Shown here: one piece after another, positions 13,801 to 23,715 of the stretch | How the letters are laid out: each line of letters begins with the position of its first letter | How positions within the stretch are numbered: position 1 is the first letter of the stretch | Origin: Rhizoclosmatium globosum | Lineage: Eukaryota > Chytridiomycota > Chytridiomycetes > Chytridiales > Chytriomycetaceae | Reading direction: 5' to 3' | DNA length: 64,000 nucleotides | NCBI GenBank assembly: GCA_002104985.1 | Contig: MCGO01000021.1 | Coordinates: 186,001 to 250,000, forward strand | Notes under the pieces: model-generated | The model's input: the letters and a program-made list of their open reading frames with translations, nothing else | What the model was told of the DNA's origin: nothing | The model's database searches: none | Made by a program: the position numbers and the translations under genes

Positions 13801-14107
13801 AGGAGCCCGAACTAATGAGATTTCTGCAGCGATTTCTCAAGCAATTGGTTTATCTGATTTGCACTGGGCCATCGTATCATCTGATTTGGAGTTCTCCCAT
13901 TCAGAGTCCATCGCTACCACTACTGCAGATTTGACTGGCTCTGTTTCTTGGATGGTGTCCCTTCAATGTGTGACTGAACGAGGCTTGGACGTGGCTGAAA
14001 CTTTCGTGGTCGTCTCCAAGGAAACTGAGAAGCTTGGCGTTGAAGATTGGGCGTTGCATGAGACAACGCTTGAAGATGTGTTTGTGAAAGTTGCCGAAAG
14101 CAGCTGA
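7860..14107 (+). CDS. ABCA-family full-size ABC transporter (lipid transporter type)
   Basis: Exons 7860-8135, 8198-8340, 8398-9526, 9573-10055, 10106-10227, 10277-12690 and 12784-14107, encoding about 1960 residues. Layout is TMD1-NBD1-TMD2-NBD2. The N-terminus has one membrane helix (near residues 25-45), a short luminal loop, then a helix bundle ending before 9500. NBD1 has Walker [10 protein letters not shown], signature FSGGMKRR and Walker [15 protein letters not shown]2 has [17 protein letters not shown] and [15 protein letters not shown]2 has a large Ser/Asn-rich loop (about 11.1-12.2 kb). A CxxC...CxxC block (10702-10802) lies between NBD1 and TMD2. One base appears missing near 9678, just before Walker A of NBD1. 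ABCA proteins usually move lipids across membranes; the substrate here is unknown. The ATG at 7860 is chosen because it precedes the usual cytosolic leader and first helix. Confidence 0.92.
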
Positions 14108-14325
14108 TAACACTCACTTTTCCTTCCTATCATTTTATACATTTTATGAATAGTTTTCGTTTTCCTGAATCTTAAATAACGATAGACAATTCTGTCTCAT
14201 TGTCTCAACCAGACGAAAGTCTCGGAACTTGATTCTTTCAATGGGTCAATGGCACAACCGTAGAGTAAGAACGGCACAGAAAGGACGGCTGAAAGTGGTT
14301 TTTAACACTCTTCATTTGAAAAAAT

Positions 14326-14333
14326 CTATAAAT
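14326..14333 (+). promoter_or_regulatory. TATA box of the proline-rich secreted protein gene
   Basis: CTATAAAT lies about 50 bp upstream of the ATG at 14380, the spacing expected for a strongly expressed fungal gene with a short leader. Function is inferred. Confidence 0.5.
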
Positions 14334-14379
14334 TGGCTCCTTGATCAACCCTTTCTCACAAATAATACCATCATTCAAA

Positions 14380-15342
14380 ATGAGATTCATTCTATTCACT
14401 GCTCTCCTTGCTGCCATTGCCGTTGTTCAAGTGGCTGGTGATGGTGTTTATGCTGCACCCCAACCAGTCACTCCAGATGCGAAACCCGCACCTATTTCAC
14501 CTGCCCCAGGTCCTTATGTTGCACCGTCGCCAGTGACTCCACCTGTTACTCCACCAGTTCTTCCAGCTGTGCCAGCCGTGCCTGCCAGTCCAAACACACC
14601 GTCTCTACCAACATCCGGCAGTACCAACAGTACTCCATCTGGTCCTTCATCCGGCGGTACTGTTTCCTCTGGCGAAACACAAGCTCCATACGTTCCTCCA
14701 GCCCAAGGACAAGTCGCACCCGCACAATCTTCGAACACGCAACCAGTTAACAACAATAACGATACGCCACCTCCAAATCAAGTCTCCCCAACGAGCCCAG
14801 CTGCCGCGAATGTCCCATCGACGGGGAGTGGTAGCACCGGTCAAGGGGAATCTTATGTTCCCAATCAAGGCGGGGGTGGCGGTGCATCGTCCGGACAACA
14901 AGGACAAGGACAGACTCCTTCCAACAACGTCCCTGGATCTGGGAACGGAGCTGCAGCAGTTGTTACAACTACTTCTTGCACATTGAATAACGTTCCCGGT
15001 GTTATTCCAACTACCGTTGTCGCTCCAGTCGCACCCAATGTCCCTATCGTAACTGGTCCAAGTGCGTGTTCTGGAGGTACTTCTGGTGGTGCTGGTGGAA
15101 GTGGAGGAGCGTGTGTGACGCCATACGTTGCGCCAGCTGTCAATGTTCCGACTTCCACTCCAGCATACAAGGCTCCAATGGCCGGTACTACTCCAGGTGC
15201 AACTCCGGGTTCGCAGCCGTACAAGGCACAAGCTGCGCAAGTGGGTAGTAACAACGTGTACGCCAGTCACGCATTTGCAAATTCAATTTGGGCGTCATCG
15301 TCGTGTACCCTTATTTTGGCAATTGTTATCGGGTATTACTAG
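14380..15342 (+). CDS. secreted Pro/Gly/Ser-rich cell-surface protein, probable GPI anchor
   Basis: Single exon, 320 residues. It starts with a clear signal peptide (MRFILFTALLAAIAVVQVAG). The body is low-complexity Pro, Val, Ala, Ser and Thr with repeated PVTP/PVLP and AP-V blocks, then Gly- and Gln-rich stretches. Only three cysteines occur in the mature region (VTTTSC, SACSG, GACVT), with one more in the C-terminal helix. The end is a hydrophobic segment without a basic tail (SSCTLILAIVIGYY), as in GPI attachment signals. No enzymatic domain is recognised; a wall or surface structural role is inferred. The ATG at 14380 is preferred over an in-frame upstream codon because it places the signal peptide at the N-terminus and follows a TATA box. 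Confidence 0.8.
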   Translation: MRFILFTALLAAIAVVQVAGDGVYAAPQPVTPDAKPAPISPAPGPYVAPSPVTPPVTPPVLPAVPAVPASPNTPSLPTSGSTNSTPSGPSSGGTVSSGETQAPYVPPAQGQVAPAQSSNTQPVNNNNDTPPPNQVSPTSPAAANVPSTGSGSTGQGESYVPNQGGGGGASSGQQGQGQTPSNNVPGSGNGAAAVVTTTSCTLNNVPGVIPTTVVAPVAPNVPIVTGPSACSGGTSGGAGGSGGACVTPYVAPAVNVPTSTPAYKAPMAGTTPGATPGSQPYKAQAAQVGSNNVYASHAFANSIWASSSCTLILAIVIGYY

Positions 15343-15542
15343 TAAGCTTCAGCTTCCCAGTTGCATTCTTTTTTTCTCTCTCTCTATCAGATTGGCAAAT
15401 AAACAGTACGCATTTCAAGTAGTTCATGATGGAATGGTGGGAAAAGTGAGGGTTAGCACAACCAATTTGCGGAGGTTTGAGGTTGTGCCCTCCAATAGAA
15501 TTTCTTTGCATCACCACCAAAGTCAGAAAAAACATCACAAAA

Positions 15543-15758
15543 ATGCAGTTCTTTGCCGCCATCCTTGCCATTGCCGCCGCCGTCTCTGCCCAGAACGTTG
15601 ACGTTGTTGACGCTGCCGCCTCTGCTTCCCCAGCCTACGGTGCCCCAGTTGCCTCCGTCTCTGCTGCTCCAGTTGCCCCAGCTACTGGTCTCTACTCCGC
15701 TGCCCCAGCCACTGCCGTCTTCGGTGCCGCTGCTGCCATCGCTGTTGCTTTGTTCTAA
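15543..15758 (+). CDS. small secreted Ala-rich protein, probable GPI anchor (paralogue 1)
   Basis: Single exon, 71 residues. Signal peptide MQFFAAILAIAAAVSA is followed by a short acidic motif (NVDVVDAAASAS), an Ala/Pro/Val-rich body and a hydrophobic C-terminus (ATAVFGAAAAIAVALF) suited to GPI attachment. It resembles the gene at 16360 across its whole length: DAAASAS, LYS and the final FGAAA-type helix all match. Strong codon bias (GCC/GCT for Ala) suggests high expression. No known function. The two genes with the larger one at 14380 form a cluster of secreted low-complexity proteins in the same direction. Confidence 0.75.
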   Translation: MQFFAAILAIAAAVSAQNVDVVDAAASASPAYGAPVASVSAAPVAPATGLYSAAPATAVFGAAAAIAVALF

Positions 15759-16359
15759 GTGCTCTGTTAATGTTGATCGGGGAAGGATACTATCAAAGTC
15801 CTAGTTCGTTTTACTTATATAGAGTTGATGCAGACTGTTTGAATAAACCTGTATCTCAAAATCATATCTGAATGCTTCGGTGTTAATTTTCCGTTGCCAT
15901 CTTTTTCATGTTGGCACAACTAGTTGCTTGAGTCCCCCCTTACCAGTGTGAAACGCTTGACAAATGGCAAGTTGGCAACGGATAGTCCATGTGAAACAGG
16001 TTCCCTTGCATCACCCCAAACTCAGAGTTTCATTCATAATCATGAGACACTTGGGGAAGCATGAAAGGGAGGGTTCAAGGAGCCGAATCTGTTTCATTTA
16101 GTGGGCCATTTGTAATCAAACTAATGTTTCAGGGTATTTATAATTGCCATATTTCGGCCTCTCAACACTAGCAGAGTGCATAACTATAGGTATCTCCTTC
16201 TATTAGAGGGCACGCTGTTCAGCACTGGCAGACACTCAGGGTTAGCAAAAGCACGTGCTCGGGCTAATGAGAAAAAGGGGGCGGAAATTTTTCTTGGTGT
16301 TCCAACAGCAGAAAAATCCCAGCGCGATTCTCCTTCCTTCCAACAAAACAATCCAAAAA
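15759..16359. other. intergenic region between the two small secreted protein genes
   Basis: About 600 bp. It should hold the terminator of the first gene (AATAAA-like AATAAAC near 15842) and the promoter of the second. A TATTTATAAT run lies near 16135-16144, but it is over 200 bp before the ATG, which would need a long or spliced leader. No RNA gene seen. Confidence 0.4.
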
Positions 16360-16536
16360 ATGAAGGTCTTCGCCACTGTTCTTGCCCTCGCTGCTGCCGT
16401 CTCTGCCGTTGACGTTGCTGACGCTGCTGCCTCTGCCTCTGCCTCAGTTGCTGCCCCAACCACTGCTCTCTACTCTGGTGTTGCTTCCACTGCTGCCTTC
16501 GGAGCTGCCGCTGTCGTTGCCGTTGCCATGCTCTAA
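16360..16536 (+). CDS. small secreted Ala-rich protein, probable GPI anchor (paralogue 2)
   Basis: Single exon, 58 residues. Signal peptide MKVFATVLALAAAVSA is followed by VDVADAAASASASVAAP and a hydrophobic C-terminus (FGAAAVVAVAML). It aligns end to end with the 71-residue protein at 15543 except for a shorter middle, so the two are tandem duplicates. Both ATGs follow an A-rich leader (CCAAAAAATG here). The protein is almost entirely Ala, Val and Ser and has no cysteine. A structural or coating role at the cell surface is only an inference. Confidence 0.75.
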   Translation: MKVFATVLALAAAVSAVDVADAAASASASVAAPTTALYSGVASTAAFGAAAVVAVAML

Positions 16537-16939
16537 ATGCGCTTTCAGTCTTGACTATACCGTCTCTCCTTTTCTCAGTTGAACTATTAGAGCGAACCTT
16601 CAAATAAAGTTCCATCTTATCAGTATCTTGTTGTTCCCTTCATCAGATTACTCATTCTCCATGTATGCACACGACGATGAATGAAAGATGCCCTCAATAC
16701 ACTACCTGTGTTCGTTGCCTTCTCCACAGAGTGTTTGATAATGATTCGATGTTTTGATTGATGTTTTGATGAGTCATCCAACAACCCAAAGCGATTCATC
16801 ATTCAACCCAACCACATATTCATCAAAGAGCTTCTTTTAATATCAAGTCATTCCCATTCCCAATAGATATCTTAAGGTCCCCAAATAAGGGACTGATTCT
16901 CTCAAGTGAACCCCAAAAAAGTGTGCCCACAGTGCCCCT
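16537..16939. other. intergenic region between convergent genes
   Basis: Holds the 3' ends of the small secreted gene (AATAAA near 16603) and of NDUFAF5 on the other strand. No coding or structural feature recognised. Confidence 0.4.
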
Positions 16940-18563
16940 TCAATTGCTTGGACTCTCCAGTGTTTTGAGCGACACTTCTCCACTGCCTCGTTTTGCAGGC
17001 TTCGGCTGCGATGGATCCGGCTTCCACCCAATCTGAATCGATAATCAGTATTTGATGGAGAGGGGAAAATAAGGGTTCACTAAGTGAAACACTCAAAGAC
17101 TGAAAGGTACGAACCATGTACAAGATTTGGAATGTAGCAGGAATAGAACCGTCTTCGTTTCCGTATACGGCTGTGGATGTAAGTCGTGATTAAGAGTCTG
17201 TGTTGTGTCGAATTCGGATGAAGGGGCTGTCTTACATTTGTAGATTTCGGCGGCTGCATCAATTGTATCCCGTGTAAGGCAACCAGTACTAATGAAGAGA
17301 ATTTCGATAGTTAAACGATAGGCAAAGTAGAGTGTGGAGTGTGTGAACTAACCGGTTGAAGATAGCATTTCCTTCACCCATCGCACTCAAGTCCTGAATA
17401 AGTTCGTACATGGATGGATATCGCACAACTATTTCGTCCGTGTCGACTGGATGCGGTATACGTGTGAGCCATTTCAGAATGTTGGGAAATGGCAGCATTC
17501 TTACGTGTTGTTAGCGTCAGACCGGCCCTGGACAAAAGAGACCCAAGATCGCGCAAATCTGGAATAGGATTTTGGAGTTAACTATAGTCAGAGTGTGAGG
17601 GAAGACAATGACACACCTGCCATAGGAGAAACGTGAGGGGCAACTCCACCCTCTCTTTCTACTTGAGCGAGTTGAAGAGAGGTTCTGAATGTAAAATATT
17701 AGTTGGAATATTCCAACATAATTACAGACGATGTAATACCTCAATTCGTAGAGAGTTTCGCCTCCAACCATGGCACCCAAGAAGGCACCATCAGGTTTCA
17801 AACATTTTCGAATCTGAATCAATGTGCCTGAGAATATGGAAAGGAGGATGTCAGTGACTTAAATTCGTTCGAAAATATCTTCACCTGGCAAATCATTAAC
17901 CCAATGCATTGACATACTACTAAGTACGCAATCAAATGTGTCTTCGTGGAAAGGAAGGAATTCTTCGTCGGCGTGAATGCGTTCCGTTGAAACTTTCGTG
18001 AAAGCGAATCAGTGTGAGGCATTGACAAGAATCAACGACGAGAAAAAAGCCGAATTCGCATACCTTCATAAGTTTCGTTTTTATCACGGTACAACATCTT
18101 TTCTAAATGAGTCGATCCAGAATCAGATGGATGGATTTCAAAGCAAGCATAGAGTGAACGAACCAGCTGAATCCAGCTGAACCAAGTGATCCATCATGTC
18201 TTTATCGACATACTTAATGATATGACCAGCGCCTGAACCGACATCGAGGACCTTTGGAAAGCGACGTTTGATGTCCTACCAACTGTGTGTTAAGGACGGC
18301 ACACCAATTGAATCCCAGCGCACCAGCAATCGATCGACGAGTCTGTCCGCCACCTCGTCTCTCAAGTAATCAAAAGTCTTTGAGTCCGAGCGCAGGGCAC
18401 TCGCGTTTCTCTGGATTACTTTCACGTTTCTGTCGAATACTTTCATCGCGGCTGGGATTGTGTGTGTCGATGGCTTTGTTGGTGGTGGAAGCGGCGCCTC
18501 GGTTGAGAAGGATCGGTTGAGTGTTCGTTGGACGAGCGCGGCGGTGGTTCGGAACCGATACAT
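16940..18563 (-). CDS. NDUFAF5: NDUFAF5-like arginine hydroxylase / complex I assembly factor, mitochondrial
   Basis: Eleven exons on the minus strand: 18563-18324, 18275-18164, 18102-18064, 17992-17885, 17827-17740, 17684-17617, 17558-17505, 17446-17352, 17288-17236, 17170-17115 and 17032-16940. All phases agree with no frame break. The product has an Arg/Ser mitochondrial presequence, the family start [12 protein letters not shown], the SAM motif [10 protein letters not shown], the post-I acidic loop [45 protein letters not shown] and the C-terminal [20 protein letters not shown]. In animals this methyltransferase-fold protein hydroxylates an arginine in NDUFS7 during complex I assembly, so the organism very likely has a proton-pumping complex I. 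The junctions 18324/18275 and 18164/18102 were set by matching family sequence. Confidence 0.93.
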
Positions 18564-18618
18564 TTGTTGTGTTCTTTAAAAGAAGAAGAAAAAGTAACTT
18601 TGAAAAGAAAACAGAGAA

Positions 18619-19439
18619 ATGAGCTCGGCTGCGGAAAAGGCTCAACGTCCTACTGACCAGGAAATCGTGGCTCAGGTGATTGATTGTTGTGGTTGTCGTT
18701 GTCGTTGTCGTTGTCGTTGTGATTGTGATTGGAGGGATGCATTCAACTGCTTTGGCTGCAGTGCCCTTCCACCCCCTGTCCACTTAGTACACGCATCCTC
18801 ACTGTCTACAACTAACACCTCTCACCTAGTTCAACTCAATGAAGCAGGAGCTGCAGGCTATTGCGAGCAAACTCGGCGAACTCGAACAGGAAAAGGACGA
18901 GCACAAGTAAAGCAACCCCTACACTTTGTACTCGAGAGCGCGCTTAACGACTGAATTCCAGGATGGTCGTTGACACAATGGTTCCTTTGAACGGAGACAG
19001 AAAATGCTTCAGATTGATTAATGGTATTTTGGTGGAGCGAACTGTTGGCGATGTGTTGCCAACTCTCAAGCAAAATATGGACAATGTGAGTATTTACATT
19101 CGGGAAATTTTGGATGCATTCAAGACCATAGTATAAACGAGGATGGATTTGGGTGTCGAGCCTTTGGATTGCTTGGAATGGCATGAAAAACACATGAAGT
19201 CAACGAAAGGCGCTACCACAAACTCACTCGATCAATATCACAACATTTGAGTGAAAGTCAAACTAATCTATGGATTCAGATTGACAAGCTTGTACAGCAA
19301 CTGGTGCAGTCATACAAAAAGAAGGAGGAAGATTTCATGGCATACCAGGTAAATGCTAACTATCTTTAGTATTCGCTTCGTTTAACTCCTCTACTCTATT
19401 GCATAGAAAAAATGGAACATCCAAGTCAAACCTCAATAG
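18619..19439 (+). CDS. PFD2: prefoldin subunit 2
   Basis: Five exons: 18619-18675, 18830-18906, 18962-19085, 19280-19348 and 19407-19439, in consistent phase, giving about 119 residues, normal for beta-type prefoldin. The order is helix (FNSMKQELQAIASKLGELEQEKDEHK), beta hairpin (DRKCFRLINGILVERTV), then the second helix (LPTLKQNMDNIDKLVQQLVQSYKKKEEDF). Prefoldin is the cytosolic jellyfish-shaped co-chaperone that hands actin and tubulin to CCT. It is divergent from NDUFAF5 with only 55 bp between start codons, so the two probably share a promoter. Intron 1 carries a GTTGTC microsatellite. Confidence 0.92.
18684..18731 (+). repeat. GTTGTC / GATTGT microsatellite in prefoldin intron 1
   Basis: A run of tandem GTTGTC-like units grading into GATTGT units, entirely inside the first intron of the prefoldin gene. 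Probably length-polymorphic. Confidence 0.8.
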
Positions 19440-19611
19440 TTCATTTCACGGGAATGAATATCCAATAAGTCAATAAACAAACCATATGTATTGTAATATC
19501 GCTGTTGCAATCTGTAATTCTTGTAATGAGAAACTGTCGAGCACTTGAATTGATATTGTGATGGAACGAGTAGTTCGGATATATATAATGATTCCACCAT
19601 TTTATTCCACC

Positions 19612-20699
19612 ATTTCATCTAATTCCGCCTCCAAGAATTTCACAATAGCGACTAAGTTATGTGTTTTTGCTAATTCAATCCAGTCTCGTGTTTGTCTTAA
19701 CGACAGCAGAGTCCTTGGGTCGTTCCAAAGCAATCAATATGCCCCTTCAAAATTGCACATGAAAGCGGTCGACTCTTGAAAACGTTTGGTAATGCCCGTT
19801 CATCCAACAAAATTAGTTTCACAATATCCGTCCATCCCCACGACGAAGCTGAGCAGAGACATGAATTTAGGTTCCGTTGCGACATACGACCGTCTTGAAG
19901 AAGTAAAGTGACTATATCCAGGCGATCAGCCTTGAAAACTGATGTTAAATCAATCGCGGCTGGATTCGCGCGTCCATCTGTCAAGAACAGTTGAACGATC
20001 CGAATATATCCCATGTCACATGCCACACCAAGTGCGCCAGATGGAGGGCTTTTTGAGGGAACTGATAATAACACTCGCGTGATGTCCACGAGGTTGTAAG
20101 TTACTGCTTCGTAGAATATGGAGTTGAAACCAGTGTCGTTGAACACCTCTTCATTAGCCTTCGATAGTAACATTTGCAAGATTGTGGCATGGTTTCCTGT
20201 TACAGCGAAATGTACGGATGTGAAGGTTGGAGACACACCTCGTTTTGTAAAGAAGTTCGACTACTTCAGTGTCACCGTTGCAGGACGCCCAGTTTAATGC
20301 ACGGTTGTCTTGTACTGATGGATTGAATCCATAGTGTAGAAGCAGGTTGAAGAGGAGTGTTGCCCTGTCATGAGGAAGACGCCAGTAACTCGGATCGTCA
20401 TCCAAATAATGTGGCAGTGTTCTAATCAATTCACCGTATATGGCGGCCTGGTAGGGGAGAGGAAGGCAGGGCCAATGTGTAGGTTCGATGTCACAGGCTT
20501 CCAAGTAATGCCATAAAGACTCCCATTTGGAGATCTTGTATTGGTGTAGGAGGTGTTTGTGGGCAAAGGGGTAACTGTGGAAGATCAGAGAGTGAAAGAG
20601 ATGTCTGGATGATAGGCAAACCTCTATGAGGTTATTATCGATCGGGAGGTATATAAGGATATTGGATCCAAGCTCTGAAGGCAGGGATTGTAGTGACAT
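19612..20699 (-). pseudogene. decayed F-box-like/ankyrin-repeat gene (tandem copy of the gene at 20846-21943)
   Basis: The start (MSLQSLPSELGSNILIYLP) and most of the body align with the neighbour, but the frame breaks twice. Near 20247 one extra T (or two lost bases) shifts ELLYKTRC away from the ankyrin frame that resumes as PTFTSVHFAVTGNHATI. Near 19735 about ten bases are lost, giving an early stop after HIDCFGTTQ, although the old frame (LLWNDPRTLL ... FLEAELDE) continues to 19612. A deletion of ten bases is not a typical sequencing error, so decay is the best reading. A shortened protein from the first block remains possible. The F-box is recognised from the LP-ELG-IL-LP pattern. Confidence 0.7.
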
Positions 20700-20845
20700 T
20701 GTGTGGTAGTGTGGTTTCAAACTTGAATTTGGTGGACAACCACTGTCACACTACCATCTCACTCAAGAATTGTGCTTTATTAGTTTCCTTTGATTTCTTC
20801 CGTTCCCTTAATCCTAATAGGCTTAGTAAACTGGAATCGCGACGA

Positions 20846-21943
20846 TTATCCCTCCATTTCCCTTAGTTTAGACTCTAAGAAACTTGCAATTGCATTGAAA
20901 CTGTGAGTTTTCGCCGATGCAAGCCAATCTGCCGCTTCTTTTGCCCTAACAGATGTCCTTGAATCGTTCCAGAGCATTTGAACCACCTCCAGATGACCCT
21001 TCTTGATTGCCCGTGGAAGAGACCGACTTGGATCTGCACGTTCATCCAATAAAGCAAGCTCTACACATTCTGTCCAGCCACAAGTCGATGCCGCCTTAAG
21101 ACTAGCATGCAGATTTTGTTCTGACAGACGACCATCTTTGAGTAGTAAGGCAACAAAGTCACGCCGCTCAGGCTGGAACATGGGACTAAAATCCATTTCG
21201 GATGGTTGTGCACGACCATCCTTTAACAACAGCTCTAGAATATCCAAGTCTACCACATCGCATGCTATATCAAGAACATCAGGCGGGGGAGTTACAGACG
21301 GAACTGTCAATAACAGACGTACAATTTCGTGATATCTAGATGTTATTGCAACGAGGAATAGTTGGTCAAAATCCGTATCGCTCAATGCATCGTCAGTGGC
21401 CTTTGCCAGAAGCATTCGCAGGATCGTAGCGTGGTTATTGCAGGCGGCATCCTCCAGAGCGAGTGAGTTTGGAAACACGTCTGGATATGTGAGGAGGCGT
21501 TCGACTACTTCGGTATGGCCATTGTAGGATGCCCAGCCCAATGCACGATTGTCACAAACGGATGGATTGAATCCGTGTTGGAGGAGAACGTCAAAAACAA
21601 GATACGCTCTTTGGTTTGTAAGCATATAAGCACTTGGCTCCTCTCCCATATAGGGTGGAGGATCACAGATCAATTCAGCATATATGGCAGCCTGGTATGG
21701 GAGAGGAAGATGGGGCCAGTGGATAGATTCCATATCAGCTATTTCTAAGTATTGCCAAAGAGACTCCTCGTTAAAAGCTTCGCATTGGTGGAGGACGTGT
21801 TTGAGGGCGAAGGGGAAGCTGTTGAAGATGAGGGGGTAAAAGAGGTGTTTCGAAGCAAGCCCAACCTCGACGAGGTTTTTGTCGACTGGAAGATGGATTA
21901 GAATTTCAGGACCTAGTTCCGGTGGAAGGGTTTGCAGGGACAT
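20846..21943 (-). CDS. F-box-like, ankyrin-repeat protein
   Basis: Single exon, 365 residues from the ATG at 21943, chosen because the tandem copy starts with the same MSLQ-LP-ELG. An upstream in-frame ATG at 21979 would add 12 residues. The N-terminal 45 residues look like a degenerate F-box (LPPELGPEILIHLPVDKNLVEV). The rest holds degenerate ankyrin-type repeats, marked by NRALGWASYNGHTEVVERLL, EDAACNNHATILRMLL, IACDVVDLDILELLL and AIKKGHLEVVQMLW. F-box proteins of this layout usually recruit targets to SCF ubiquitin ligases; no target can be named. Such F-box/ankyrin genes form large families in chytrid-type fungi. Confidence 0.8.
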   Translation of the reverse strand: MSLQTLPPELGPEILIHLPVDKNLVEVGLASKHLFYPLIFNSFPFALKHVLHQCEAFNEESLWQYLEIADMESIHWPHLPLPYQAAIYAELICDPPPYMGEEPSAYMLTNQRAYLVFDVLLQHGFNPSVCDNRALGWASYNGHTEVVERLLTYPDVFPNSLALEDAACNNHATILRMLLAKATDDALSDTDFDQLFLVAITSRYHEIVRLLLTVPSVTPPPDVLDIACDVVDLDILELLLKDGRAQPSEMDFSPMFQPERRDFVALLLKDGRLSEQNLHASLKAASTCGWTECVELALLDERADPSRSLPRAIKKGHLEVVQMLWNDSRTSVRAKEAADWLASAKTHSFNAIASFLESKLREMEG

Positions 21944-22245
21944 TGCCAAGACAAGTGCGCACAATTTGTTATTTTTCAATTATTTAGGTGATGGAAGAAG
22001 GAAAGGCAGATAAATCTTGACCTGTTTCTCTGCATTCTATTCAGATGGTGATATCGAACGGGCGTATCCCAGAGCAGATCCCAATATTTTCAAAGGTCAT
22101 CTTATTTCATTTGCAATTACGTCAGCACCTTAAAATACTCTGGAATCATCCTAGACTATAGCAAAACAGACACGAGATTGGATTGGGGTCACGAAGGAAT
22201 CAAAGCTGAAATGTTGGATTAAAGTTCAGAACATTTGATTTCAGA

Positions 22246-23544
22246 ATGGAAGAGGAAGAGCGGTCACCACCGCCCAAACCAACGCTCACAACCCTCCCTT
22301 ACGAGATCCTCGCAATGATCCTCAGGAAACTGACAATTCAACGGCGAGTCTCTGTCCTCTCTTCAAACAAATACCTATACACATCCCAATCACTTCACTC
22401 CGAACTCATCTTCCGTGAGCGGCCCTTCCGATTCGAGTACCTTGCTGCATCTGGGAACACTGCGCACCTCCTCCTTCACCATGGCCAGGTTGTTACCCGC
22501 TTGAATGAATGCACTGAGTGTAGCCGGGACACGCTGGCGCTGCTGCCGTACCTCAACTCGAAGCTGTACTCGATTGCTGCGCGGAATGGGATGTTGGAGT
22601 TTATGGTGCTGTTGAGGAAGTTGCATCCTGGTGTGGCCTTGAGTCGAGGGATGATTGATGATGCTGCGGAGGGAGGGCATTTAGAGGTTATTCAGGCTTT
22701 GGTTGGAGGAGATTCGCGGCTTTGTGTGGATTCGTTGGTTGGCGGTGGTGGTGGTGGACAGGAACGTATTTTGGATTGGAGGGGGTTCACGAAAGGAAAT
22801 GCGCTTTCTCGAGCTGCGGCGGAAGGGCATTTGGAGACCGTGCAGTGGGTTCTTGAACATAGTGTGGGGCTGGTATCTGTAGATGAGGATCGGGAGAGGA
22901 GAAAAGTGGTGTTAAGGGAAGCGGTAGATCTTGCAGCTGGAAATGGGCATTTGGAAGTTGTTGAGTGGGTTGTTGGAGTTTGGGTACGGGATATGGGAGA
23001 TGTCGTTGTTGGCAGTACAGGCATCGGGGTGCAGGAAGGAAAGAAGAAGCCAACTGCTGTTCCAGTGGTGCCGTACGAGGAAAGAAATCTGCCATGCACG
23101 AGTAAAGCGCTGGATATGGCAGCAAAGAATGGTCATTTTCCAGTTGTGCAGTACTTGCATAAAGTCTTGCAGGCGCCTTGCACAAAGGCAGCGATGGATC
23201 AGGCAGCTGGGCACGGGCACCTTGAAATTGTACAGTTTCTCCACCGATATCGCAATGAAGGTGGGACAGCAAAGGGAATGGATTTCGCGTGTTTGAGGAA
23301 TCATCTATCGGTAGTCAAATGGTTACACGAAAATCGGAAAGAAGGATGCACAATTGACGCGTTGAACTACGCTGCAAGTCGAGGAAATCTCAAAATTGTC
23401 CAGTTTTTGGTCAAGTGCAGGCGAGAGGGTAAAGTGAGTGATGCCATAAAGTTTTCGCAAAAGGGAGGACATTCTGCTGTGACTGGGTTCTTGCTTGATT
23501 GTGAAAAGAGAGGGAGTTCGGCGAATGGGAAGGGCCGACGATAA
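22246..23544 (+). CDS. F-box-like, ankyrin-repeat protein
   Basis: Single exon, 432 residues. Residues 13-45 resemble an F-box (LTTLPYEILAMILRKLTIQRRV). At least seven ankyrin-type repeats follow, each close to AA--GHLEVVQWLH, with the clearest at GGHLEVIQALV, EGHLETVQWVLE, NGHLEVVEWVV, NGHFPVVQYLH, HGHLEIVQFLH and RGNLKIVQFLV. A Gly-rich insertion (GGGGGGQ) breaks the array in the middle. The repeat style is that of solo ankyrin arrays common in early-diverging fungi and amoebae. It lies head to head with the paralogue at 20846 but is not a recent duplicate, since sequence identity is limited to the repeat consensus. The role is unknown beyond likely protein binding. Confidence 0.85.
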   Translation: MEEEERSPPPKPTLTTLPYEILAMILRKLTIQRRVSVLSSNKYLYTSQSLHSELIFRERPFRFEYLAASGNTAHLLLHHGQVVTRLNECTECSRDTLALLPYLNSKLYSIAARNGMLEFMVLLRKLHPGVALSRGMIDDAAEGGHLEVIQALVGGDSRLCVDSLVGGGGGGQERILDWRGFTKGNALSRAAAEGHLETVQWVLEHSVGLVSVDEDRERRKVVLREAVDLAAGNGHLEVVEWVVGVWVRDMGDVVVGSTGIGVQEGKKKPTAVPVVPYEERNLPCTSKALDMAAKNGHFPVVQYLHKVLQAPCTKAAMDQAAGHGHLEIVQFLHRYRNEGGTAKGMDFACLRNHLSVVKWLHENRKEGCTIDALNYAASRGNLKIVQFLVKCRREGKVSDAIKFSQKGGHSAVTGFLLDCEKRGSSANGKGRR

Positions 23545-23715
23545 TGTAAATAGTAGAATACAACGTAATTTACGATACTTTATTGAAACAACAACATTGT
23601 TGAGAAACAACAGACAGGAAGCCAAAATATGAACAGAAAATAACTCAAAATATAACTCAAAATATGACTGAAATAGGCATTGAAGAACTTCACGCTTCCT
23701 GATTAAGGAATAATC

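Noticed and set aside
14647..15270. 207-residue open frame on the minus strand, rich in Arg, Ser and Trp
   Set aside because: It is antisense to the Pro/Gly-rich secreted protein gene. Its composition is a by-product of that gene's codon bias and it has no family match or splice support.
18684..18731. Possible CRISPR-like or regulatory repeat
   Set aside because: It is a simple hexamer microsatellite without spacers, inside an intron.
22692..23304. Several 130-160 residue minus-strand open frames
   Set aside because: They lie entirely opposite the ankyrin-repeat gene and change frame with each other. The plus-strand repeats explain the open reading.
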